The notes under the pieces are model-generated. The model had not been told where the DNA came from and made no database searches. It saw nothing but the letters and a program-made list of their open reading frames with translations. Positions 35,247 through 44,821 of a stretch of DNA of 64,000 bases are shown in pieces (position 1 is the stretch's first letter; every line of letters begins with the position of its first letter). The stretch comes from Bacteroidota bacterium (GTDB taxonomy: Bacteria; Bacteroidota; Bacteroidia; J057; JADKCL01): the NCBI GenBank assembly GCA_016718825.1, contig JADKCL010000021.1:62001-126000 (forward strand), in the 5' to 3' direction. Made by a program: the position numbers and the translations under genes.

Positions 35247-37304
35247 ATGAAGAAAATTCTGTCTGCGACAGCCCTTGCCTTATGTCTCTTTGGTAGCCTT
35301 GAAGCCCAAAATGTCGGAATCGGCAATGCCGCTCCAACGCAAAAATTGCACGTTTCCGATGCTACACTCCCCAATGCAGCGACGATCCGGGTCAATGGAT
35401 TGAGTACGACCACCACATTGGCGGCTGGCACTGGACCGATGGCAGTGGTCATTGTAGATGCCAACGGTGTCATGTACCGCGGTGCGACAGCAGGTGCGGG
35501 CAATGCCGATGCTTGGTACACGCTTGGGAATCTGGGAACAGTCCCTGCAACAAACTTCATTGGAACACGTGATGCACAAGACTTTGTCACCAAAACTGCG
35601 GGTAGTGCGGCTGGCAACGAACGCATGCGTGTGATCGGAGCAGGCGCTACGCCTGGTCAAGTCATTGTCAATAACACGGGGATATTTGCTGGAGATGCAT
35701 TTTCCGTATACTCCAACAATACAACCAACGGGACTACGCCTTCGATCAGCAACACCATTGGCACATTTGCGATCAATGGATATGCATCGGGCAACGGTAC
35801 CGGCATCTACGGCGAAGTGGATGGTGGCGCGTCAAGCGCGGGAACCGCTGTTTGGGGCAACCTTTATGGAACCGCAACCACCGCATCAACCACAAGCGAG
35901 GGTGTTTGGGGAACCAATGGCACCGCACCTTTGGGTACGGGACTTACAGCCGGTGTCGCAACGGGCGTACGCGGGGAGGCGACCGGCGCCGCCGGGACGG
36001 CCTTCACGATGGGTGTGCTGGGTGTCAATTCTGGAACTGCCGGTGCTGCACACGGCGTCTATGGACAAACACAATCGCCTGCCGCGATGGGTGTGTTTGG
36101 TGTCAATTTGGATGTCAGCGCTGCGCCGGCACACGGAGTACAAGGGCAGACAGCTGCCCTCGGCAGCGCTGCAGGCGTTCGAGGATTCAACAGTGCGACT
36201 GCAATCGGAACCGGACAAAACGGTTTTGGCGTGCGTGGTAGCGCAAATGCTGCACCCACCGGTACCGGGTTTGTAATGGGCGTCCGTGGGGACTGCAGTG
36301 GAGCCTCCGGCGCCACTTATGGTGTCTATGGCCAATCAGCTTCAGCCACAGGGTTTGGCATGGATGCCGTGAATACCAATCTCTCGGGAACAGGTCTTTT
36401 GGTTGTCGGAAACAACGCAGGTGGAACCTACCTCGGTACTGGAACAGGCACAGCTGTCAATGGCGCAGGAATCGGCGAATTTGCCATCGCAAAAACGCCT
36501 GCAAGCGGGATTGGCGTGGTAGCCATCGGCAACAACTTGACGGGATCGATCTTCACGCCTGCCTCCGGCTGCGGCATTGCCGCGACGGGTGCCCAATATG
36601 GTGTCATGGGCTTTGCGACGACGACCGTCAATACCAACGGTAGCTCAAGTTCGGGCACCAACGGCGCAGCTGCCTCCGCAGGTGGCTATTTTGAGGTCGA
36701 TGCCGCGGCAGTGCCGCAGACTTGGGCCTATGTCGGCGTACGTGACAATGGCGGCGTCCTTAGGAAAATCATCGGCCCTGGAACCGTGAACACGATTGTT
36801 CCCGACCTCCAAGGCAACCGCGTGGCACTCAGCTGCCCTGAAGCACCCGAAAACCTTTTCCAAGACTACGGCCAAGGCCAACTCGTCAACGGACGCGCCC
36901 ATATCGCAATCGATCCGATCTTTGCACGCAACATCGTCGTGAATGCACAGCACCCACTTCGCGTTTTTGTGCAGCTCGAAGGCAATTGCCAAGGTGTATT
37001 CGTCGAAAACAAGACTGGAAGCAGCTTCGATGTCACTGAACTCAACGGCGGTACATCGAATACCCCCTTCAGCTATACAATTGTGGCCAACCGTGCCGAC
37101 GAAACGCTCCCTGACGGAACCATTTCAAGGTATTCAGACGAGCGCTTTGCGCCTGCGCCAGGTCCGCAAGCAAAAACAGTGGCTGTGCCGCTCACGGAAA
37201 ATGAAGCTACCCGTAGTCTCGCCGACGAAGCACCCTCCGCAATTCCCGCGACACTTCAGAAATCAGAGCCGAGTGTGAAAATGGTTCGGTCAGCACAGAA
37301 ATAA
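35247..37304 (+). CDS. Secreted glycine/alanine-rich repeat protein, tail-fibre-like
   Basis: A 685-residue exported protein. ATG 35247 gives a clear signal peptide (MKKILSATALALCLFGSLEA, cleavage after EAQ). The mature N-terminus NVGIGNAAPTQKLHVSDA is the motif that opens many phage-tail-fibre and S74-type Bacteroidota surface proteins. The middle (about 150-480) is a low-complexity array built from short units of the form GVxGxxxSAAxxxGVYGQ, with GVYGQ, GVRG and GVLGVN recurring. A conserved C-terminal region (about 500-640) is followed by a Pro/Ala/Glu-rich tail. No S74 chaperone or T9SS sorting domain is visible, so its anchoring is unknown. It is followed by a strong terminator. Confidence 0.75.
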   Translation: MKKILSATALALCLFGSLEAQNVGIGNAAPTQKLHVSDATLPNAATIRVNGLSTTTTLAAGTGPMAVVIVDANGVMYRGATAGAGNADAWYTLGNLGTVPATNFIGTRDAQDFVTKTAGSAAGNERMRVIGAGATPGQVIVNNTGIFAGDAFSVYSNNTTNGTTPSISNTIGTFAINGYASGNGTGIYGEVDGGASSAGTAVWGNLYGTATTASTTSEGVWGTNGTAPLGTGLTAGVATGVRGEATGAAGTAFTMGVLGVNSGTAGAAHGVYGQTQSPAAMGVFGVNLDVSAAPAHGVQGQTAALGSAAGVRGFNSATAIGTGQNGFGVRGSANAAPTGTGFVMGVRGDCSGASGATYGVYGQSASATGFGMDAVNTNLSGTGLLVVGNNAGGTYLGTGTGTAVNGAGIGEFAIAKTPASGIGVVAIGNNLTGSIFTPASGCGIAATGAQYGVMGFATTTVNTNGSSSSGTNGAAASAGGYFEVDAAAVPQTWAYVGVRDNGGVLRKIIGPGTVNTIVPDLQGNRVALSCPEAPENLFQDYGQGQLVNGRAHIAIDPIFARNIVVNAQHPLRVFVQLEGNCQGVFVENKTGSSFDVTELNGGTSNTPFSYTIVANRADETLPDGTISRYSDERFAPAPGPQAKTVAVPLTENEATRSLADEAPSAIPATLQKSEPSVKMVRSAQK

Positions 37305-37323
37305 TTGAAGTTCTGGATATCGC

Positions 37324-37366
37324 AGGGTCGGCCCCGGGGGAACCTCCTCGGGGCCGACCCTGTTTT
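37324..37366 (+). terminator. Strong hairpin terminator
   Basis: A 13-base perfect inverted repeat (AGGGTCGGCCCCG and its complement) around a 12-base loop, followed by TGTTTTG, 20 bases after the repeat-protein stop and 83 bases before the next start. Confidence 0.75.
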
Positions 37367-37448
37367 GGGACTCGGCAAATGCGGTTTCTGCAGCGATTTT
37401 GCCAACTTCCTCAAGAATTCGCTACCTTTCCTTTTCAATCAATTGAAG

Positions 37449-39917
37449 ATGTCCACGATGCTTGTCCGCCTTTTTTCCTTTGTGCTGTTTTTGGGGATAT
37501 GTCTGGGAATTGATGCCCAAACCCCAGCAAACCTCACCGTGCAAGTACATGCTACGGTGCAAAATGGACCGCCGAGCATCACGTTACATTGGCCGCAAGA
37601 CCCCAATGCGACCACGTACAGCATATTCCGCAAAGCAAAAACGGCAGTGGGTTGGACGACTTCCTTGGGAACTGTTGCAGGCACAGACACGACGTTTACA
37701 GACAATACCGCTCTCCTTGGCGAAAGCTGGGAATACAGGATTCTGAAATCCGCATCGGGTTACAATGGGCAAGGCTATTGCTATGCCGGCATCGAAAAGC
37801 CTTCACAGGATTATTTCGGGAAGCTTCTGTTGGTCGTGGACACCACTTTTGCCACAGGACTGGCATCCGAATTGGCAAGATTGGAGGAAGATTTGTGGGG
37901 GGACGGCTGGCAGGTGATTCGCATCGCGGTGGATCGCAACGATTCAGTCCCCAATGTTAAAGCAAGGATTCAAAACGAATGGCTTGCAGATCCCGCGAAT
38001 GTGCGTTCGGTGTTTTTATTCGGCCATGTGCCCGTTCCCTATTCCGGAAATTTAAATCCTGATGGGCATCCAGACCACCAAGGTGCTTGGCCTGCCGACG
38101 TATACTATGGCGAAATGAACGGTGCTTGGACCGACAATACGGTCAACAACATCAATGCCGCAAGACCACAAAACCGCAATACATTGGGTGACGGGAAGTT
38201 TGACAATTCGATCATCCCTGGGGATGTGGAACTGGAAGTGGGTCGGGTGGATTTTGCCAACATGCCTGCTTTTGTTGAAGGTGAAGAGGCGCTTTTGCGG
38301 CGATACTTGGAAAAAGACCATGCTTGGCGCATGAAAGCCTTCACTGTTGCCGATTCGGGAGTGGTGGACGACAACTTCGGATTCTTTGGCGGCGAGGCTT
38401 TTGCGACGAGTGGATGGCGGAATATGGCGCCCTTGATCGGTTCCAATCATACGTATGCAGGGGATTTTCGCACGGATTTATCTGCGCGCGACCACCTCTG
38501 GGCCTATGGATGCGGCGGAGGATGGTATCAAGGCGCAGGCGGGGTCGGATCAACAACGGATTTTGCAGGGGACAGCTTGCGTGGCGTTTTTTCGATGATA
38601 TTCGGATCGTATCATGGCGATTGGGACAGCGACGACAACTTCATGCGTGCAGCTTTGGCGAGCAAGGGGCATATTTTGAGCTGTGCCTGGGCCGGTCGCC
38701 CCAATTGGCATTTTCAACACATGGGACTTGGCGAACCCATTGGCAATTCGGCGCGGGTGACCCAAAACAACTTCAGTACTTATCTGACGGGATACGGAGC
38801 AAGAAACATTCATATTGCCCTGATGGGTGACCCTAGCCTGCGGATGCATGTTTGTGCGCCGCCGAGCAATCTTTCCATCCAACTTGTAAATGGAGGGAAT
38901 TCGCATGAACTGACCTGGACGGCTTCTCCCGATCCGATTTTGGGATACGCCATTTTCAGGCAAGACACAACGGATGGACGCTATTGGCGCATCGGTCAAG
39001 TGGCTGCGAATGCGACAACTTTCACAGATTCCTGCAAACAGGCTGGCGATTACCGCTACATGGTCCGTGCCGAAGAACTGCGAATGGGCTACAGTGGTTC
39101 CTATTACAATTTGAGCCAAGGAGTTTTGGGATCGATCACCAATACAAGCAACTATTCAGCGCAGGTCAACCTGGCCTCTCCGCAGGTATTTTGCCCCGGA
39201 GACAGCATTTCCGTTCCCTATTCAACGGTCACGGATTTTTGCGCTGGCAATGTCTTTTCCGTCGAATTGTCAGACAGCAATGGCAATTTCGGTATCGCAA
39301 CCACGATCGGCCAACTGAATGGTGTGAGTGCGGGAACCATTGCTTGCTGGATTCCTGCGAATACCCCTCCTGCCCTGGGTTACCGCATTCGCATCGTCAG
39401 CAGCTCTCCGTCGATCATCGGCAATGACAATGGCGGGGATTTGGAAGTTTTGGGTATCCCCAGCGCCAATTTCACCTATTCGCAGTCCAATCTGACCTTT
39501 TCCTTCACCAATTCCTCCGTTGGCGCATCTGCCCAAACATGGTATTTTGGAGATGGGGATTCGAGTTCGCAGGCCTCCCCCACGCATACGTACGCGACGG
39601 ATGGCAGCTACACGATCCAATTGATCAGCTCGAACGCTTGCGGAAGTGATACCTCCGAAATCACCACGACGGTTGTCGGAATCTCTGATTTGCAATTGCA
39701 AACGCTTGAAATTTCGCCAAATCCCGCCGGGAATTGGTTTGAGATCCGACTTGAAGGAACGGCCCAAGGACCCGTGGCACTTCGCATTTGGGACATGTTG
39801 GGAAATGAAATGTTGTCCCAAACAATGAATTCATCTTCTCTTCGAATTGAAACCGGCAATTGGCCCCGCGGGATGTACATCATCGAGGTCACCCAACGAA
39901 ATCAATCACCCACCTAG
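37449..39917 (+). CDS. Secreted gingipain-fold-like protein with FN3, PKD and T9SS sorting domains
   Basis: An 822-residue exported protein. ATG 37449 opens a signal peptide (VRLFSFVLFLGICLGIDAQ). An FN3-like segment (about 25-110) precedes a region resembling the C25 alpha/beta fold (about 120-450: KLLLVVDTTF, SVFLFGHVPVPY, WPADVYYGEMNGAW, GRVDFANMPAF). Two further FN3-like segments are followed by a PKD domain near 670-740 (WYFGDGDSSSQASPTHTY) and a type A C-terminal sorting domain (ISPNPAGNWFEIRL to WPRGMYIIEV). The His/Cys dyad expected of an active gingipain is not obvious: an FGSYHGDW and a YGCGGGW are candidates. Exported by T9SS to the surface or medium. Confidence 0.75.
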   Translation: MSTMLVRLFSFVLFLGICLGIDAQTPANLTVQVHATVQNGPPSITLHWPQDPNATTYSIFRKAKTAVGWTTSLGTVAGTDTTFTDNTALLGESWEYRILKSASGYNGQGYCYAGIEKPSQDYFGKLLLVVDTTFATGLASELARLEEDLWGDGWQVIRIAVDRNDSVPNVKARIQNEWLADPANVRSVFLFGHVPVPYSGNLNPDGHPDHQGAWPADVYYGEMNGAWTDNTVNNINAARPQNRNTLGDGKFDNSIIPGDVELEVGRVDFANMPAFVEGEEALLRRYLEKDHAWRMKAFTVADSGVVDDNFGFFGGEAFATSGWRNMAPLIGSNHTYAGDFRTDLSARDHLWAYGCGGGWYQGAGGVGSTTDFAGDSLRGVFSMIFGSYHGDWDSDDNFMRAALASKGHILSCAWAGRPNWHFQHMGLGEPIGNSARVTQNNFSTYLTGYGARNIHIALMGDPSLRMHVCAPPSNLSIQLVNGGNSHELTWTASPDPILGYAIFRQDTTDGRYWRIGQVAANATTFTDSCKQAGDYRYMVRAEELRMGYSGSYYNLSQGVLGSITNTSNYSAQVNLASPQVFCPGDSISVPYSTVTDFCAGNVFSVELSDSNGNFGIATTIGQLNGVSAGTIACWIPANTPPALGYRIRIVSSSPSIIGNDNGGDLEVLGIPSANFTYSQSNLTFSFTNSSVGASAQTWYFGDGDSSSQASPTHTYATDGSYTIQLISSNACGSDTSEITTTVVGISDLQLQTLEISPNPAGNWFEIRLEGTAQGPVALRIWDMLGNEMLSQTMNSSSLRIETGNWPRGMYIIEVTQRNQSPT

Positions 39918-40177
39918 CACACCAAGGGTTGGGTTCCTGATGACCTCTTATCAGTAACATTGGTAGTGAAACCATTGATGCCTTGGTTCCGGTTGAATCT
40001 GAAAGTACCTCCATCAAAATTGGGATTCCACTGCCCGTCCTTGGAGTTTTTTCACATCGTAGGAGGTAGGAATTCGCAGTCTCAACCTCAATCATGGTTC
40101 TCCACTTTCACAAAAAAGGTGCGCGTATCGATTTTCCGCCAAACAACAAATTTGGCTCAATTCTAAAAGCACAGAAT

Positions 40178-40753
40178 ATGAAAAGGTTGATTCCAGTAAT
40201 GATACTTTGCGCGGGACTTTTTGCCTGCGAAAACACCGCAACATCCACCGATGCGGGCGAAAAGCATGGCGAACTCGTGGCAACCGACTCCACCAAGGAG
40301 GCTGCAGCCGAAGAGGCCACGGAAAATTTTCCTGATCCAGACGCGGTCGGCACTTTTGGTGCAGCGGTCACCGCAGAAGGTGCCATTGCATCGGCTGATT
40401 TGCTGGGCAAACTCAAAAAAACCGATTCGATCCGCATCAAAGTCAAAGGCAACATCAATTCCTGCTGCCAAGCCAAAGGTTGCTGGATGACAATGCCATT
40501 GACCGCTGACAGGGAAATGACCGTTAAATTCAAGGATTACGGATTTTTCGTTCCCAAAAACGCTGCCGGCAAAGCCGCTGTGGTCGATGGCTGGGCCTAC
40601 CGCGAGATGGTTTCCGTGGACGAATTGAAACACTTTGCAGAAGATGCCGGCGAACCGGCCGAGGAAATCGCCAAAATCACCAAGCCTGAGGAGCGCATCA
40701 CCTTCATGGCCGATGGCGTTTTGATCGAACCTTCCGCAGAAGGCGCACACTGA
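40178..40753 (+). CDS. DUF4920 lipoprotein
   Basis: A 191-residue lipoprotein. ATG 40178 gives a lipobox LFAC with Cys19. A Thr/Ala/Glu-rich linker (about 20-60) leads to the DUF4920 core: GTFGAAVTAEGAI, IRIKVKGNINSCCQAKGCWMT, FKDYGFFVPKNAAGK, GWAYREMVSVDELKHFAEDAG and ERITFMADGVLIE. The conserved CCQAKGCWM suggests metal or heme handling; the function of the family is not established. A longer reading frame from 40094 lacks a signal and is rejected. It stands alone between the T9SS protein and the dehydrogenase. Confidence 0.85.
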   Translation: MKRLIPVMILCAGLFACENTATSTDAGEKHGELVATDSTKEAAAEEATENFPDPDAVGTFGAAVTAEGAIASADLLGKLKKTDSIRIKVKGNINSCCQAKGCWMTMPLTADREMTVKFKDYGFFVPKNAAGKAAVVDGWAYREMVSVDELKHFAEDAGEPAEEIAKITKPEERITFMADGVLIEPSAEGAH

Positions 40754-40797
40754 TTAGCTTTTCTCAATTATCTAAGTACCCCTTTTCCGACAGGACA

Positions 40798-42342
40798 ATG
40801 GTCAAAACTGAAGAATTTCTGACCCAACTTGGTTTGGGTGATCAAAACCCTTGCTGGCTCACCGGCCTTGAAACCGGCCATGCCGCGAGCGGCGCATACA
40901 CAGCCATCCATTCACCCGCCGACGGCCGCCTGCTCGGAAGCGTACAAATGGCAGGCACCACCGAATACGAATCGGTGATCGCGCAAGCAGAATCAGCCTA
41001 TTTGCAATGGCGCATGGTTCCAGCCCCCAAACGCGGCGAAATCGTGCGTCAAATGGGCGATGCACTGCGTGCACACAAAGAGGCACTCGGCAAATTGGTG
41101 ACCATGGAAATGGGCAAAATTTACCAAGAAGGCCTGGGCGAAGTGCAGGAAATGATCGACATCTGCGACTTTGCCGTCGGTTTGAGCCGCCAATTGTATG
41201 GTTTGACCATGCACAGCGAGCGCCCGATGCACCGCATGTACGAGCAATGGCATCCACTTGGTGTCGTCGGCATCATTTCAGCCTTCAACTTTCCAGTCGC
41301 TGTTTGGGCTTGGAATTCCATGTTGGCTGCGGTTTGTGGGAACGTTTCGATCTGGAAACCCAGCGAAAAAACCCCGCTGACGGCGATCGCCTGCATCCAC
41401 ATCATCCAAGATGTGTTGCGCAAGAACAATTTGCCCGAAGGCATCATGAGCGTGATCGTGGGCGACCGCGTGATCGGCGAGGCCATGTCACATGACAAGC
41501 GCGTTGCGCTCGTGTCCGCAACCGGCAGCACCCGCATGGGCAAGGCTGTGGCTCAAGCTGTTGCGGCACGCCTTGGCAAATCCCTCCTCGAACTCGGCGG
41601 CAACAACGCCATCATCATCACCCCCAACGCGAACCTGAAATTGGCCATTCCGGCTGTGGTGTTTGGTTCCGTGGGCACCTGCGGACAACGCTGCACCTCT
41701 ACACGTCGCCTCATCATCCATGAGAGCATGTACGAGGCGGTGAAGGAAAGTTTGGTCAAGGCCTATGGTTCGCTGAAGGCAAAAATCGGGCATCCATTGG
41801 AGAAAAACACGCTGATCGGGCCATTGATCGACCGTCATGCGGTTTCGATGATGCAACATCGCCTGGAAGTCGTGCAAAACGAAGGTGGCGTCGTGTTGTT
41901 TGGCGGCGAAGTGCTGGGTGGCGAAGGTTTTGAGACCGGAACTTATGTGGTTCCAGCCATTGTGGAGGCTAAAAACGCATTCGAATCGGTCCAAGAGGAA
42001 ACTTTTGCTCCGATTTTGTATTTGCTCAAGTACAAAACGATCGAAGAAGCCATTGCGATGCACAACGACGTGCCGCAAGGCTTGAGTTCGGCGATCTTCA
42101 GCGAAAACATGAAGGAAATCGAGCTGTTCCTGAGCGCAAAAGGCAGCGACTGCGGCATCGCCAATGCCAACATCGGCACAAGCGGCGCTGAAATCGGCGG
42201 TGCATTCGGTGGCGAAAAGGAAACAGGCGGTGGCCGTGAATCCGGCTCCGATGCTTGGAAGGCCTATATGCGTCGCCAAACCAATACCTTGAACTGGTCC
42301 GAGGACCTGCCATTGGCACAAGGCATCGTATTTGACATCTGA
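40798..42342 (+). CDS. ALDH7-type aldehyde dehydrogenase (AmaB-like)
   Basis: A 514-residue NAD-dependent dehydrogenase of the ALDH superfamily, antiquitin/AmaB group (alpha-aminoadipic semialdehyde dehydrogenase, lysine catabolism). The group motif HSERPMHRMYEQWHPLG is at about 140-156, the nucleotide region FNFPVAVWAWN follows, then SATGSTRMGK, the general-base Glu in LLELGGNNA, and the nucleophile Cys in FGSVGTCGQRCTSTRRL near 300. The C-terminal ANIGTSGAEIGGAFGGEKETGGGRESGSD is intact. The gene has its own terminator and no lysine-pathway neighbour here, so substrate assignment rests on family resemblance. Confidence 0.9.
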   Translation: MVKTEEFLTQLGLGDQNPCWLTGLETGHAASGAYTAIHSPADGRLLGSVQMAGTTEYESVIAQAESAYLQWRMVPAPKRGEIVRQMGDALRAHKEALGKLVTMEMGKIYQEGLGEVQEMIDICDFAVGLSRQLYGLTMHSERPMHRMYEQWHPLGVVGIISAFNFPVAVWAWNSMLAAVCGNVSIWKPSEKTPLTAIACIHIIQDVLRKNNLPEGIMSVIVGDRVIGEAMSHDKRVALVSATGSTRMGKAVAQAVAARLGKSLLELGGNNAIIITPNANLKLAIPAVVFGSVGTCGQRCTSTRRLIIHESMYEAVKESLVKAYGSLKAKIGHPLEKNTLIGPLIDRHAVSMMQHRLEVVQNEGGVVLFGGEVLGGEGFETGTYVVPAIVEAKNAFESVQEETFAPILYLLKYKTIEEAIAMHNDVPQGLSSAIFSENMKEIELFLSAKGSDCGIANANIGTSGAEIGGAFGGEKETGGGRESGSDAWKAYMRRQTNTLNWSEDLPLAQGIVFDI

Positions 42343-42368
42343 TTTCCCAAGAAAGGAAACCAATTTAT

Positions 42369-42404
42369 CAGCAGCCGGGCAATTTGTCCGGCTGTTGCTT
42401 TTTT
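42369..42404 (+). terminator. Rho-independent terminator after the aldehyde dehydrogenase
   Basis: CAGCAGCCGG pairs with CCGGCTGTTG (one G-U pair) around an 8-base loop, followed by CTTTTTT. It begins 27 bases after the stop codon. Confidence 0.75.
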
Positions 42405-42523
42405 GAGATATTGCAATGGCAGCAAGTTCAGTTGCTGTTTTTTCGACGAATCACTTCAACCAAATTTCAAGGTCGCCGTATTTGCTTGAACCTTCTTTTT
42501 CCTGCTAAGACAATTTCATTTAC

Positions 42524-44734
42524 ATGCGAAAACTGCTACTCCTGACATTGGGCCTGTTGGCCGCCACTCCCACCTTTGCAAAGAAAATCACCTACGCCGA
42601 ATGGGTCAATTATTCCCAGGCGGTCATGTCGCTCACGATTTTGCTCTTGATTGCAATCGTCGGCACAATGGCCTTGCGCTGGACCTATAAAAACCGCTAC
42701 CTGACCGGTGGTGGCAAGGCGTCCTTCCGGAAATATGCCTGGCAAAACCCGCTGGTTAAACTGGGGATTTTTGTGGCCGTGATCGTGATGACGGTCAACC
42801 TTCTGCTTCCAAATCCATTCAGCAGCAAGTCCTTGCATGACATAGGGGAGATTTCCAAATTGCGAAAGATGCCTCAAATGGCTGAAGAGGCTTACCGAAG
42901 GCTAGCAGAGGAGTATCCCGGCCTCCCAAAATACCACTTCGAATACCTCGCCGCCCATTATCAACGCGAAGACTGGGCATTGGAAAGCGGAGAGGTGGAT
43001 GCAAACATCGACCCAAGTGTAGAGGATCCCAAGCGTTATTACATCCGGCTGGGCAATGAAAAAAATCCACGCTTGCAAGACATGTCCAGGCTGGGCCTTG
43101 GGATTGCGAGTTATTATACCAAGCAGACCACATTTGCCATGGCACAGTTGAGTGCCATCACGGATGAAAACGTGCCTTACCGCCATCTGTTCATGGGCCG
43201 CATTCACCTCGGCTGGCGCGAACTCGACTCCGCGGAGTACCATTTCAGGAAGGAAATTGCCTTGGGTGAAGCGACTGACCTCACGGTCAATGACATGGCT
43301 TGGATGATGTATTATCAGCAACCGGATTCCTTTGACAAAATGCAGCGGCTGATCACCGACAGCACCTTGCATTCCTACGTTCCGCAGAGGCTCAAACGCT
43401 ACCTCTACACCAAAAAATCAGAAATCGTGCCCTACATGAAGGTCATCGTGGGCGATTGGTGGGTCAACATTCAGTGGATTGGGCTGTTGGGGGCCTTGAT
43501 GGGAACAATTTTGTGGATGCTGTTTTTGCGCAAGTTGGACCCCAACCGGCAGGAGCCTTGGCTTTTGCTGCTGGGAACCTTCACGGGAGGTGCCATTTTT
43601 GCCTTTTTCGCGTTGGTACTCTACGATTTTGTCCACTTCGAATTGGGCTTCTACAATGATGGAAGCTCTTTCTTCCATGATTTTGCCTACTGCGTCTTTG
43701 GAATCGGAGCGATTGAGGAACTCGTCAAAATCATCCCGTTTTTGCTCGTGCTTCAATTCAGCAAGCGGCTCGACAAGCCGATTAACTACCTCTTGTATGC
43801 CTCCGCTTCGGCAATGGGATTCGCATTCGTAGAGAACCTCATGTATTTTGACGAAAGCCATGTGGGCATCATGCACGGGCGTATCCTGCTCTGTGTGGTA
43901 TTTCACATGTTCGCGACCTCGACCATTGCCTTTGCGATGATGCTTGGCAAATTCAAATACCGCAAAATGCAGCTTCCACTGTTTTTGGTAGGTTATTTGA
44001 TCGCATCATTTTACCATGGATTTTACGACTTCTGGCTCATCAGCGAATCCGTAGGGCCCTTTGTTTTCCTTACTTACGCATTTTTCATCTATGCCACCTT
44101 TCAATATGCAGCCTACCTCAACAATGGACTCAACCATACAAACGTTTCCAAGGGGCAAGTGGTCCTGAATCCTTCCAAACTGGCAAGCTTTCTCACAGTC
44201 GGATTAATCGCGGTGTTGCTCTTTGAATACTTCGGATTGAGCTTGGTCTATGGGCCAAGTATTGGAAATTATTCCTTGCTGAATTCGTTGGGAATGGGCA
44301 GTTTCCTGATGTTTTTTGTTGTGCTGAACCTCACAAATATCGATGTGGTGCAAGGCGAATGGATTTGGCTGCGGCTTTGGGACTTTGGTTCCCGCGTGCA
44401 CCACAATCGTGCATTGGGCATGCGCCTTCAATTGATTCCGAAAACGAGTGACAGCCTGCTTGCCCCTTTGCTCCCGGTTCAAGGTGAAGTCATTTCACGC
44501 ATTTCACTGAATGGCGACAACCGCTATTTCCTGTTTAAGTTTGATCAACCGATTGCCTTAAAAAGTCAGAGTCTGGAATACGTATTGTTGCGGGCCAAAA
44601 AAGACGGTGAAATTCCAGAGCCGAAACAAGGCGTAGAAGCCATGGTCATTGCATTTCGGGACAAAGAGGCCTTGTCGCGCAAGGCCAAGCGCAAATCTGA
44701 TTTCCAGCATATCGACAATGTTTTCATCAGCTAG
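42524..44734 (+). CDS. PrsW-like intramembrane protease with N-terminal tetratricopeptide-like region
   Basis: A 736-residue membrane protein. A signal-like first helix and two more hydrophobic segments (about 37-95) are followed by a helical soluble region (about 105-290: EEAYRRLAEEYPGLPKYHFE, SAEYHFRKEIALGEA). A polytopic domain (about 325-560) then carries PrsW-type glutamic protease motifs: EELVK near 398, FAFVENLMY near 433, HMFATSTIAF near 460 and FYHGFYDFW near 498. Additional membrane helices and a soluble C-terminal domain end the protein. B. subtilis PrsW performs site-1 cleavage of an anti-sigma factor; the substrate here is unknown and no anti-sigma gene is adjacent. Confidence 0.82.
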   Translation: MRKLLLLTLGLLAATPTFAKKITYAEWVNYSQAVMSLTILLLIAIVGTMALRWTYKNRYLTGGGKASFRKYAWQNPLVKLGIFVAVIVMTVNLLLPNPFSSKSLHDIGEISKLRKMPQMAEEAYRRLAEEYPGLPKYHFEYLAAHYQREDWALESGEVDANIDPSVEDPKRYYIRLGNEKNPRLQDMSRLGLGIASYYTKQTTFAMAQLSAITDENVPYRHLFMGRIHLGWRELDSAEYHFRKEIALGEATDLTVNDMAWMMYYQQPDSFDKMQRLITDSTLHSYVPQRLKRYLYTKKSEIVPYMKVIVGDWWVNIQWIGLLGALMGTILWMLFLRKLDPNRQEPWLLLLGTFTGGAIFAFFALVLYDFVHFELGFYNDGSSFFHDFAYCVFGIGAIEELVKIIPFLLVLQFSKRLDKPINYLLYASASAMGFAFVENLMYFDESHVGIMHGRILLCVVFHMFATSTIAFAMMLGKFKYRKMQLPLFLVGYLIASFYHGFYDFWLISESVGPFVFLTYAFFIYATFQYAAYLNNGLNHTNVSKGQVVLNPSKLASFLTVGLIAVLLFEYFGLSLVYGPSIGNYSLLNSLGMGSFLMFFVVLNLTNIDVVQGEWIWLRLWDFGSRVHHNRALGMRLQLIPKTSDSLLAPLLPVQGEVISRISLNGDNRYFLFKFDQPIALKSQSLEYVLLRAKKDGEIPEPKQGVEAMVIAFRDKEALSRKAKRKSDFQHIDNVFIS

Positions 44735-44821
44735 TCGCTAGCGAACGGTTGCATTGTGATAGCAATACTTCGACTTCAGGGAATTATGACTATAATTGCA
44801 ACAGAAAAAACACTACTCTGC

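Noticed and set aside
35640..36700. Repeats in the glycine-rich gene as a possible CRISPR or tandem DNA repeat
   Set aside because: The periodicity is at protein level (GVYGQ-like units) within one long open frame; the DNA units are not identical and have no unique spacers.
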